Shown in pieces: positions 1 through 14,098 of a DNA stretch of 64,000 nt. Made by a program: the position numbers and the translations under genes. The notes under the pieces are model-generated. The model saw only the letters and a program-made list of their open reading frames with translations. It was not told where the DNA came from and searched no databases. This DNA is from Meloidogyne chitwoodi. Lineage: Eukaryota > Nematoda > Chromadorea > Rhabditida > Meloidogynidae. The DNA lies in the NCBI GenBank assembly GCA_015183035.1, contig JACZZP010000017.1:1860001-1924000 (forward strand), in the 5' to 3' direction. Numbering within the stretch: the first letter of the stretch is position 1; every line of letters begins with the position of its first letter.

Positions 1-387
1 CGTTGAAACCTTATAAAAATACCTCTAAATAATGGCATAAATGTGGGAAAATGGATAAAATACAAGGGAAAATAAAATAAGGTAAAAATAGAGAAAGGCA
101 AATAACTCTATTTTACTTTGTTAGTTTAAATAGCTAAAATAGAGAGAAAACAAAATAATAGTAGTAAATATGTAGTTGTAAATAAATAAGGAAGTCGTGT
201 CCTGGCAGCAGGCGAAAGAACAAATCCATTTGAGGGATGAGAAAATATTTAAGAGGAGAAAAAGGACTAATTTTATGGCTTTAAATATATATGTGAATGC
301 TATATAGCTTTAAATTGTTTGAAATAAATGTGTTAAGAATTTAAATAATGGGAAAATTAAATTTTAAAATTTTTAGAAAAATATTTT
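1..387. other. No gene seen (window edge)
   Basis: AT-rich DNA without a supported gene. A slightly more mixed stretch near 190-260 has no long reading frame or splice signals that I can join to anything. Confidence 0.5.
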
Positions 388-561
388 TAAATTTTTTTCT
401 TGTTTCCTAAAAAAAAACTTTTAGCAAAATGTTCTCCTCGTTTTTTAATTTTCTATGTTTTAATTACTTTAAAAGTCATTTAAAAACAGATTAATACATT
501 ATTATAAAACTACAACATTAAGAAATTAATTTATAATTATTAAATACTTTATTTCTTCAAT

Positions 562-819
562 ATGATCTTAATTCCATTTATTTTATCTTACATCATTTTG
601 GGTCTTATTCTATTCATCAATCCTTTTGGTGCCATGCTTTTTTGCCTTAAGAAGAAGAACAGATCTGAAACTTTGAAGAAGAATCCCCACAACAATGAAA
701 CACGCAAGAATACGTCATCGTTCACGTACTATGCAAAAGAGAAAAAATGGGAATATTCGGACAAAGTAATTGATGATGTTCCCAGTGGTCAATTTGGCCC
801 GTCATTGCATAAACTTTAA
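562..819 (+). pseudogene. 5' fragment of a small membrane-anchored protein gene
   Basis: This is an 85-codon frame. It begins with a hydrophobic segment (about residues 1-27, a signal peptide or signal anchor), followed by a basic KKKNRSETLKKN stretch and SSFTYYAKEKKW. It duplicates the first exon of the minus-strand copy at 1041-1603. The copy loses similarity right after SDK, where the other gene has its GTAATTG donor. The remaining codons (VPSGQFGPSLHKL) are therefore probably readthrough into unrelated DNA. The start codon is intact here, unlike in the partner copy. I do not recognise the family. It could be a short functional gene, but a truncated duplicate is more likely. Confidence 0.4.
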
Positions 820-1040
820 TAAAAAATTATTAAACTTTAATTTTTTAATAAAAATTCTTTACTTCTTTCCGGCTCAACTTCCAAAACGGCAGATAAGATT
901 ACCGTAGCAATGCAACTCCTCCACTAGCATCATCTTTTGGAATTTCTGCCTAAATATAAAAAAGTATGAATTAAATAAATTTTGCTTATACAGGCACGAA
1001 GTGTACATATAAGTGGTTCTTGATTGTTCCAAGTCCTTGC

Positions 1041-1603
1041 TTATAAAGTTGCTGACCGCCTTCTAGCAACAAGCACAGATTCACGCATCACTAGCCCTGC
1101 ATTACCAGTCACAGTGACCAATGCTTTCCCAGCCAATTCATCACATTTGTGAACTTCCACGTATATAACACATCCTTCTTAAGTTTTTAAACTTTAAATT
1201 TAACAATTAAAAAAATAACTAACTTTCTTTACGATCATCCACAGTGAGAATGGACAATTCCCACGTCGAGTCCTATAATTTTGAAACAATTTTCATCTGA
1301 TTCATCTTCAGTTGGTTCATCAAGCTTAAATCTTAACGATTTGTGAACAGCATCATGCTGAAAGTAAATAATTAATTAAAAATAATTTAGTTTCAATTAC
1401 TTTGTCCGAACATTCCCATTTTTTCTCTTTTGCATAGTACGTGAAAGATGACGTATTCTTGCGTGTTCCATTTTTGTTGGGATTCTTCTTCAAAGTTCCA
1501 GATTTGTTCTTCTTCTTAAGGCAAAAAAGCATAGCACCAAAAGTATTGTTGAATAGAATAACACCCAAAATGACGTAAGATAAAATAAATGGAATTAAAT
1601 CAT
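1041..1603 (-). pseudogene. Unrecognised membrane-anchored protein gene, probably frameshifted
   Basis: This is the minus-strand partner of the duplication and keeps the downstream exons. Exon 1 encodes a hydrophobic N-terminus, then KKKN and TSSFTYYAKEKKW, ending SDK at a GTAATTG donor. Exon 2 reads HDAVHKSLRFKLDEPTEDES. The next coding segment (DSTWELSILTVDDRKE) lies in another frame, and the last exon reads GCVIYVEVHK through RRRSATL to a stop at 1041-1043. Two lesions are visible. One base is missing after the ATG (ATGATTTAA here, ATGATCTTAA in the plus copy), which makes an immediate stop. There is also an unexplained frame change near 1270. An unseen intron or upstream start could rescue it. 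No family assigned. Confidence 0.45.
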
Positions 1604-1774
1604 ATTGAAGAAATAAAGTATTTAATAATTATAAAGTAATTTTTAATGTTGTAGTTTTATAATAATGTATTAATCTGTTTTTAAACGACTTTTAAAGTAA
1701 TTAAAACATAGAAAATTAAAAAACGAGGAGAACATTTTACTTAAAGTTTATTTTTAGGAAACAAGAAAAAAAAT

Positions 1775-2397
1775 TTTTCTGTCTAATTTCATTTAATGTT
1801 TACAGTAATCTTTTCGTGTCAATATAAATTTGTGTTAGAGAAAAACAAAGAAAATATCTAGTCAGAAAGATATAAAGAAAGAAAATATAATTTTTGGGAT
1901 CAGCCGATTCATCACAGACTGTTGGTCGCAAAATAAATAGTTACGTTAAAGCGAATTAAATGTAAAAAAGGAAATATTTAAGAGACAAAATCTTTCGCAA
2001 ATCGGTCCCGACGAGTAGTGTGTTTAATTTATTTTCATAATGAAAAATACATTTATTTTTAAATATAAAATATTGAAAGCACTGAATAAATGTTGAAAGA
2101 GGAAAAATGGTTTAAGTTTTTGTTAATTATTATTGTGTTGGCAGTATTTTTTGATTTGTTGTTTTTAGTAATGAGAATAATACATAGGTATATAATTACA
2201 AAGTAAAAAATAGTTAAAAATTGTATAAAAAATAGGAAAAATAAAACAATTAATTTATTCTGCATAAGTCCGCATTCTTATATTTTTTTTTAATTATAAG
2301 ACCTGACTATATTAATAAAAAATTAATTGTTTTAATTTGACATATTATAGTATGTATAATGCCAATAAAAAATAAAATTCTTATTTAAAAAAAATAT
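1775..2397. other. Intergenic, no gene seen
   Basis: AT-rich spacer between the duplicated locus and the 3' end of lit-1. The only frame, on the minus strand, is a low-complexity hydrophobic artefact. The first part may hold the promoter of the minus-strand damaged gene. Confidence 0.5.
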
Positions 2398-5849
<3,452 letters not shown>

Positions 5850-8113
5850 TACTGAAAAATAAATTTTTTTTAACAATTTCTTTTTTTATAAAATTTTAAT
5901 TTTTGTTTAAAAAACATGCAAAATAAATAAAAAAAATTTACCAAATAAATAATTTTTGTTTATTCTAACAGATGTTTAATAATTGTTATATTTTTGTTGC
6001 TTTTTCTGATAAAATATGAAGAGATATTTTTTCTTGTAGAAAAAAAGTGAAATAAATAAAAAATAAATTGAAAGACTTTTTTTGACACAAATCGATGTAA
6101 TATTTTAGAAATAAAAAATTAAAAAATGTTGAAAATGGCCATAGCAAAAATAAATGCTTTTTATTTTTTGTTGTTAAGACTAAAACTAATATAATATTTT
6201 ACACTAAAAATGCTGAAAATTAAAAATTAAAAAAAGTTTGAGTTTTAATCTCTTAGACATCTGCGCATATTAGATCAATAATGATTTTTATGTAAAAAAA
6301 AATTAAAAAAATAATTAAAAATATTATTTTTAAATAAAATAATTTTATATTTTTTATATTTCCACCAAAAAAAAATAAAAAAAATATTCTATATTTTCAG
6401 GAAAATAACCTAATTAATATAAATTAATTTGTTTATAAAAAACAGACGGAATAAAATATCACGTTTTTTGTGTCTTTGTGTAATTTTGCGATTTTCTTAT
6501 CGACAAAAATCCAAAATTTATATTATTTACTAAATAATTCTTTTATACTTATTATTGCGCCAGCGCACACACATCCCCCTTTAGTTATATTATATATTTT
6601 TCATCGCTCATCAAAATCACGTCAAGCATTTTTACAAAAAATGCAAACATGGCAAATTTATTTACAGACAGAAAATGAAACGAGTTTTTTAGAAAAAAGA
6701 TTATTAGGTAGATTTTAGATATCCGTTAAAATAATAATAAAAATTTTAAAATTAAGGAAAAAATAAAAAATGTTAAAATATAAAAATAAATTTAATTTAT
6801 TCAAAATACATAATCAATATTTTATGTTTTTCTAGAAAATAAATTTACAAGAGAAAAAAATATAATTGTTGCATATTAAAAAATAAATAATAAATTACCA
6901 GCAGAGGTGCAAAAATAAATTAAAATAAATTTATAAATTTTTATTTTTGTAATATTAAATTAATACAATTAAATTTTAAGGGTTTTAAAATTAAAAAATC
7001 AAAAAAGGGTAATCACTTAATAATTTTAGAATTTTATTAAACTTTAAAATTTTACTCATTTAATATAATAAAGTCTTGGCCATAACATATAAAAACTGTA
7101 AAAATAAGCTGGGAGGAGCTATTATAAAAAATAAGTATATTATATATTTATTGAAAAGTAGTGACAGTCTTCCTGTGAAGTGAACGATGCGCGTCAGCAT
7201 CAACAAAACAACACAAAACACGGGGCTGGGCAAAAAACCAGTTGAAAAGAGTAGGGAAGAGATTGTTTTATTATTATATGTTGAATCTGAAAAAAACTCT
7301 TAACAACAAAAAAAGGAACAGACAGACACGGAATTAGTGGAACCATGTTCACCACATGGAAGATAATAAAAACAAAAGAAAATAAATAAATAGTTATATT
7401 TATTTGTTGACAGTAAATCATTTTTAAGCATTTTATTAATTTAGGTTTTTTTATTTGTTAATATTAATGGGAGTTTTTAATAAAACATGGATATTAAGGA
7501 ATAAACCTATATTCATAAATTATCAGAATAAAAAGAAAACATATGTTAAAAACATAAAAAAAATATTAAAACATAAAAACATGTTTATATGAATGTTTTA
7601 AACATTTAAAAACATGATTGTAAAACCTGAATATCAATTACAACCAAACGTTGTGAAAAACACAAAAAACAGAATTTATGTTATGGAAAGAAAAACACAA
7701 AAACAAATAAAAACATAAATGTTATTAAAAACATTAAGAAAAAAATGTTTTAAAAAATGTTTTACACAAATTATTTTGAATAAAAATGTTTGGTTAATTG
7801 TAAAACTTAGCAAAATCAAAAGGTTTACAGAATAAATTAAATAACTAAATTCTGGTTTTCAAAACAAGCTGCAAAAATCAGTAAAACTTGTAATGTTGGA
7901 AAGAATTGTAATAATATATTATAATCATAAATAAGCTTATAGAGTTGTTCTTGAATAAAAAAATATTTTTGATGGAACCGCGCAGATATAAAATAAAAAT
8001 AAAAGTATTTAAGTATTAGATATGTATCATTTATAAATTTACATGTTCTCATATTTATTTTTAAAAAATTTTTTTGTTTGAATTATTTTGTATTTATTCC
8101 TTGCAGCTTGTCG

Positions 8114-8200
8114 ATTGACCAACACACATCAACAAAATCACCCAATAAGAATGACAATCCCCTTATTTGTCGTGGGAGACATTGGGTGATGGTGGTCAAT
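8114..8200. repeat. Two-part inverted repeat (potential hairpin)
   Basis: ATTGACC at 8114-8120 pairs with GGTCAAT at 8194-8200, and CACCCAAT at 8139-8146 pairs with ATTGGGTG at 8181-8188. The two pairs are nested, giving an imperfect stem with an internal bulge. The surrounding DNA (8100-8300) is less AT-rich than its neighbours. Function unknown. Confidence 0.5.
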
Positions 8201-8589
8201 TGAAATGGATTGGGAGAAGACGAATTGTGAAGGATGTGCGGGTGCTGGGTAGTAGAGGGGCTTTTTGAGTTGTCTGGGTCAGTGGGCTAAAAAGTGTATT
8301 TATATTTTGTGTTGGGTGACTCTTAAGAGAAAAAATTAATAAAAGGGCAAAATTGAGAGAGAAAGAGATATTTCGGTGTCAAGAGATTTTTGTTAAAAGT
8401 TTGATGGATTTTCTCAATAAAATAAAATAGAAATTAAATTTAAATTAAATTTTTGAAAAAATGAATAAAAGTATAAAAATTAATTTAATTAAAAAAAAAA
8501 GTTTTTTTAATACTTTTAATCACATGGCAACAAAATGTCCTCTTAAAATCTTCCAAGAAAATAAATGAGAAAATCCGGCGCAAAGGAAA

Positions 8590-8860
8590 GGGGTGAAAGG
8601 GGATAATGTGGGAAAAGCGATGACGATGAATTGTGTTGGGATTGGTAGTAAGGAGGTAGCAGAAAGGACGGGTGGTGGACGTCAGTGCCTGCCTGCGCCG
8701 CCGTTACAACCATCATCATCACATCCCCACGACCGCGAAAGGGCAGCAAGCAATGAGGGCTACCCCAACCCCCAGTTTTTTCAACATCATCGTCCTCACA
8801 CCGTTTTCGATTCTTTTCGCCCATCGGTTCGAGGCGGTGTCGGCCACGAATAAATGACAA
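8590..8860. other. GC-rich island in AT-rich spacer
   Basis: About 270 bp with obviously higher G+C than the flanks (for example TGCCTGCCTGCGCCGCCG near 8686). It is open in three of six frames on both strands, but that is expected where stop codons (A/T-rich) are rare. No splice sites, start context or recognisable motif single out one frame. It could be a promoter, a lineage-specific exon or inserted foreign DNA. Confidence 0.5.
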
Positions 8861-9540
8861 TTGAAATGAAGAAGGCAGATGATAAACATAATACAAATTA
8901 AAAAAAAATTTAAGATCTAGACAATTGAAATTTCCAGAAAATTAAACTTTGTTGCTGACATAAATAAAATTTAATTCAGAACAATAGACACCTTACTATA
9001 AATTTAAAAAAAGTAATAGACTAAATTTACAAATCAGAATAATAAACTTGAATTTACAAATTAGAATAATAAATAAACTTGAATTTACAAATTAGAATAA
9101 TAAATAAACTTAAATTTACAAATCAGAATATTAAATAAACTTGAATCTAAAAATTAATAAACCTATATTACAATTTTACAAAATATGATCAAAACTACTT
9201 TCATAAATTGTAAAATAGTAACAAAAATAGTTAGACAAAATAAGTTTATTGAATTGAATAATTAGGTAGCATTGTTAACACGTTACTCAACAAAATATAA
9301 TTAGATCAAAATCAGCACAACTATTTTTAATTATTGGACCAGTTTCCGTCTACTTCTGCTAATTAGTAAGGAATTTCTTTTGTTTATTTTTAGTGGTTTA
9401 TCGCAATTCGACTCGAATTAGCAAATGAATATAAAATTGTACTGTACTAAAAAAGTTTCCTCAATAATGTACATATAAAGAAAAGTATGTACTAAATATA
9501 TATCATTCTTTGTCATATTTAGCAGAAACAGCAGCTGGAG

Positions 9541-9611
9541 CAGAGACAGACAACTATTCAGCCGGCCCCTCCAAATCGATTAGTTTTGCTGCAATTGTTA
9601 GCAGATGAGTA
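9541..9611 (+). CDS. Possible isolated terminal exon
   Basis: After the acceptor-like CATATTTAG, a short frame reads QKQQLEQRQTTIQPAPPNRL and then VLLQLLADE before a stop at about 9612. Codon content (CAG, GCC, CCG) stands out from the surrounding A/T runs. I found no upstream exon to join to it. It may be the last exon of a gene whose other exons I cannot see, or a chance frame. Confidence 0.25.
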
Positions 9612-10865
9612 ATTTTTGAGTCTTAAATTTATCTTAACGGGCTTATTTTAAAAGGAAATACATATATTTTTAATTTTGATTTATAATTACATAATTAAAT
9701 TTTTTCATTTGTAAATTAAAGATTATTTAAATAAAACAGACTTTATTTATTGTTAAAAATATTGCTGATTACAATTTGTAAAAATATCAGAAGTATAAAT
9801 TAGAACTTTATTATTCAAGTTTGTTTTTTATTAAGTTTATAATTCAAGTTTATTTATTTTATTTTGTAATTTAGGTAATTCATGTTTGTGAAAACTTTTT
9901 ACAACATTTAGGTTTGTAAATAAATAATTAAGGTATTAAATAATTCTGATTTGTAAATTTAAGTTTATTTAAATTTAAGTTTTAAAATAAAACCTTAAAA
10001 TAATAGTAAATTAAACGGAGACTCTAACATTAACACCAGCTGTTGTTTTGATTTGCCGCATAATAGTTTACGGAAATGAAACAAGAAGCAAGCACTAAAA
10101 AAGTAACAGCAAGCATTGTAGCTAGTTGTGGATATTTTTAGGAATAAATGGGCTATATATATATTTTCTATATTTATTCTCCTCACGCTGTCTACGTAGA
10201 AAAATAAACAAAATCAATTGAATATTGTTAGTAGTCGTTTTTTTGCTTCAGTTTTTGCATTTTTCCGTGCAAAAAATTTATTTTTAAATATACATATTTA
10301 GTAATTATTTGCTTTGAAATTTCCAAAAATAATTTAGCATTAATACTAATCTAATTGATTTTTTTTATTGACAGACTTTTTCAAACCCAAAAGAAGAATA
10401 GATAGTCAATATTAAAATAAAAAATTAAGAAAATCTAAATTCTTTATTCTGAAACAATTTAATATAATTATACATGTAGCAATTTAAGTATTTATTAAAG
10501 AAAAAGAGATAAAATATATTTTAATTATCATTTGGAGGGTTATTTTTTAATAGAAATAAACTAATTACCTATGTATTAATGTTATTTTTAATAAAATTTT
10601 CTAAATTTTTATTAAAATAAATGGAATGTGAAAATAACAGGAATAAAATAAAAAACATGGGAGAGATGTGAAGTTCAAAAAAATAAAGATTTGAATGAAT
10701 GATGAAAACTAGAGTAGTTAATAATTCATAAGTTTTAATTTTGTAATTGAAGTTTATTTTATGATTTGTAATTTTTGTAAAGTTTACAAAACTGTACTAA
10801 ATTTATAAAACCTTTTACAAATTTAAAGTTTGTAAACTTCTTTTCTAACTAAAAAATGGTTCAAA

Positions 10866-13800
10866 TTAAACTAGCAAGAATGGTTCAAATTCGGAATAAC
10901 TTTGTGAACAATTACATTCATTATTATCAGAATAATGTCTACGCCAAATTCCATAGCAAGAAGTTGGTCCTATAAGTTTCCAAAAACCTGTCTGCCCGTC
11001 TTCTAAATCTATAAAAATAATTAAAAAAATTAATTTTAATAAATAAACTCACTAGATGCACACCTAGCTCTAGGCCTGTGATATTGAGCCTCAGGCTGAC
11101 ACTCGGCACAAATACGTTTATTAATTGCTAATTTATTACGCCATTCAAGTTCAATACAATTACGATTTAACCATTCAATTGTGTAAATTACACAATATCT
11201 AAATAAATAATAATGAAATATTAATGAAAAATTATTAAAAAATAAAAATAAGAAAATAAATTTATAAATTTTATTACTTTTTGTATTGCCAATTATGCTT
11301 TACTCGTCTTCTAATAAATCCAAGCTGATTTTTCTTTAAATAACGTGGAAGAAATTTTCTTGATTTATTAAATTTATAGTCAAGTAATAAAGCAACCGTT
11401 GTTACATCTTAAATTAATTAATCTTTAATATTATAGATTAATTTTAAATAAATTTTTCAGATAAATAAGCAAATAATTGGTACTTACAATTAGTTAGTAA
11501 TTACTGAATATTTATTATTACAATTTGTAAGTGTCAAGTTTGAAATGAGTTAATTAAAGTTTATTTATTTTCTAATTTGTAATTCAAGTTTATTTTTGAT
11601 TTGTAATATATTTAGAGCTTACAAAACATACAACTTTTGTAAAACTTGCTTCAAATTCAAGTTACCTGGTTTAAATTCCACATCTTCTTCAATCTCCCCT
11701 GTTTCATCCATTTTAGCTTCGCATTGTTTAAAACACCCAATTTCTTGCTTTAATTCCGTTGGACATTCTATGCCACTATTTTCTGCAGGTTTTAATATTT
11801 GACGATGTCTTTCACGAAAACCTAATCCACAATTTTTATTGGGCAATTCTATACAATCAGACCAAGCATTCCATTGGGAGATTAAACAATCAAAAGCTGA
11901 AAAATTTTAAATAAATTATAAATAAATAAATTTTAAACTAATAAATAAATAGTTTACTACTATATTCTATATCAAAATTTTCAGTAGAAGAATTTAAATT
12001 TTGGCAGATAGAACTAATATTATTTGTTTTATTGTTTCCATTAATAGAAACTATTTTTGTATTATTTTGATATTCTTCATTATCTTTTATTTCTGTAGAA
12101 TTAATATTGGGCCCAAATAATGTTTCAGAAAAAAGTTTTAGTGTTAAACTGAACACATCCTTAATGGATGATGAATTTGAAATAAAAGCATTTGTATTAT
12201 TAATTAATATAATTAAGAGAAAAATGTTTCTAATTAATGAGAAAAACATTTAGATTTAATTTTTGACGTATTAAAATTTAAATTTTAAATAGAAATAAAT
12301 AAAGAAAATAGGTAAATGAATTCTCTGCTTATCAACAGTTGAGAAAATTATTTTTTTTAATAATTAAAAATATAAGAAAACTGTCAATTTCTTTATAAAA
12401 AGCTTATTAAAAAAAACTAATTTCTTAATGACAAATAAATTAAAAAATTACCCAGTCAATCATTAAATAGTTAACATTATTTTTCTGTTTCTATTCAAGT
12501 TTATTTTTGTAATTCAAGTTTATTTTTTTATTTCAAGTTTATTTTTTTATTTCAAGTTTATTTTTTTATTTAAAGTTTATTTTTTTATATTTAAAGTAAA
12601 AATTAATAAAAGTCAGAAGCATACCTGGACATCGTTGAGCATAATCTCTACAACAATCTCCATACTTAACGCATATCTGATCACAAAAGCATTCTTTTTG
12701 GGCCTCTGCCAAATTAAAAGTATGCCAATATTGGCGTTGTCTGCCTTTTACCAAGTCTATTGTATGGCTACGTTTGAGCACCCTTAAGGGTAAATATTTG
12801 TTCAAAAGTGAGTATCTGTAAAATTAATATTTTTGATTTATTTAATAAAATAAATTACCTAATTAAAGGCCAGCCCTGTTCATCAGTAATCAATTTGTCA
12901 TAATTTTCAATATCCCAATGCTCAACAGGCCAACCAAATTGAAAGACAAAATCATTATTTAATTCTTTGGGAAACTCTTCGTCTTGACCCTTTGAAAGAC
13001 GTTTTCTTCTGCTTTTCCTTTTTTTCTTCGGTTTTGAAAATTCAAAAAGGCGTAAATATTTTTCATTTGCTATTTAAAATAAAATAAATTGAATAATTAT
13101 TTTATTAAATTTTTACAAATATTTATTCCTAGACTGTTTAATAATTGCTGACCAGCAGGTTCTATAGCTATTAATCCTGGAAAAATATTTGTAAAGCCTA
13201 TTCTTATAGGTTTCTGTTCATCAAATATTGATTCGAGTGATGATAATTCTGAAATTAATTTAATTATTTAATTCAAGTTTATTTTTAAAAATCAAGTTTG
13301 TAAATTTTTAAAAGTTTGTAAAATAATTATACAACATATTAGTAAATTCAAGTTTATTTTACAATTCAGGTTTATTTTAAAATTTAAGTTTACAAGTTTG
13401 AAATTTATTTTTGTAATTTTCAAGTTTATTTTTTAAGTTTGAATTATTTATACATATTATACCTTTGTTTCTAGTTGTATTATTTTCCGTCATAATTCTT
13501 TTTTGTAAAGGTAAAGAATATTTAGACATTTTGTTTATTTTTCTTTTTGGCCGACAATAAACAGGCGAAATATCGGACGGATGAACATTAAACCTATTTT
13601 TTATAATTTTAAAATTATTTTTAATTATTAATTAAAAATTACTTATAAATTGTAGATGTTTGTGTTGTTGGATATTCTCTAGATTTACAACTTGAATTTC
13701 TTCCAGAACAACACATTGGTTTTTGATTAGATAAAGAACAACCAAATAACAAATTGTAATAATTTTGATTATTATTATTATACTCAGCCATTAATGATGA

Positions 13801-14098
13801 TATTAATAAAAATAATATTTGAATAAATGTTGAGAAAAGAAGTTTTTGGAAGTAAATCTTAAAATTATTTTGGGATTTGTAAATATGTAATTGTTGAAAA
13901 TATTTATTTTTTTAGGTTAGTATAAATCAAGTTGTAAATTTAAGTTTATTTATTTTAATTTGAAATTTAAGTTTATTTAATTTAAAATCAAGTTTGTAAA
14001 TTTAATAATAAATAACAAATTTATAATATTTAATCTTTTTACGTATTCACCTGTTGAAGAGTGGCGAACACCACAAAAACAAAACTTTTCTTTTCCAT
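10866..14098 (-). CDS. Secreted somatomedin-B plus thrombospondin type-1 protein
   Basis: Multi-exon gene for a secreted matrix-type protein, domain order as in SBSPON-like proteins. Exon 1 (ATG at 14096-14098, MEKKSFVFVVFATLQQ, donor GTGAAT) joins in phase to IYFQKLLFSTFIQILFLLIS, giving a signal peptide that ends near the downstream Met-Ala-Glu. Next come Asn- and Cys-containing segments, a basic stretch (KPKKKRKSRRKR) and a somatomedin-B domain (CFCDQICVKYGDCCRDYAQRC, with the CCxDY core). Then a TSP1 repeat (SQWNAWSDCI, CGLGFRERHR, ECPTELKQEIGC) and a Cys/Trp-rich tail (GPTSCYGIWRRHY) to TAA at 10866-10868. The SMB exon (donor at 12625) and the TSP1 exon (acceptor at 11896) are both phase 1. 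The N-terminal 200 residues before SMB are not typical of vertebrate SBSPON. Domain calls are strong; the function is unknown. Confidence 0.85.
11961..12249 (-). CDS. Alternative first exon with its own signal peptide, or separate gene start
   Basis: Inside the intron between the SMB and TSP1 exons lies a 289-nt open frame. It starts MFFSLIRNIFLLIILINNTN, a textbook signal peptide, followed by a Ser/Asn/Thr-rich segment with many potential N-glycosylation sites. It ends at GAATATA|GTAGT in phase 1, which joins cleanly to the TSP1 exon at 11896 (giving EYTFDCLISQW). No acceptor precedes the ATG. The locus may therefore make a TSP1-only secreted isoform from an internal promoter, or be two adjacent genes. 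Confidence 0.5.

Larger units (their letters stand above)
388..1774. repeat. Inverted duplication, two arms of about 380 bp
   Basis: Positions about 388-769 (+) and about 1397-1774 (-) are near-identical reverse complements separated by about 630 bp. The similarity covers the leader (CTTGTTTCCTAAAAA) and the first coding exon of a small gene. It stops in the middle of the reading frame, after the codons for SDK. The arms differ by scattered substitutions and small indels, so the duplication is not brand new. It could be a local inverted duplication or the result of a template switch. Confidence 0.85.
5850..10865. other. 5-kb intergenic region, largely featureless
   Basis: Spacer between lit-1 and the SMB/TSP1 gene. 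The first few hundred bases are the likely lit-1 promoter. Most is A/T runs with degenerate copies of CTTGAATTTACAAATCAGAAT (clear around 9020-9150 and 9780-9990). Exceptions are a potential hairpin at 8114-8200, a GC-rich island at 8590-8860 and a possible isolated exon at 9541-9611, each listed separately. No gene model can be supported here. Confidence 0.5.

Noticed and set aside
2059..2265. Hydrophobic 68-codon minus frame
   Set aside because: Phe/Ile/Asn-only low complexity produced by A/T-rich DNA; no splice or start context.
6470..6718. 82-codon plus frame ending SFLEKRLLGRF, vaguely like a receptor C-terminus
   Set aside because: Opens with GTG, has a stop just upstream with no acceptor between, and no neighbouring exon. 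The resemblance to a GPCR tail is too weak.
8543..8896. Overlapping open frames on both strands of the GC-rich island
   Set aside because: Long frames are expected where stop codons are scarce; no motif or splice evidence favours any of them.
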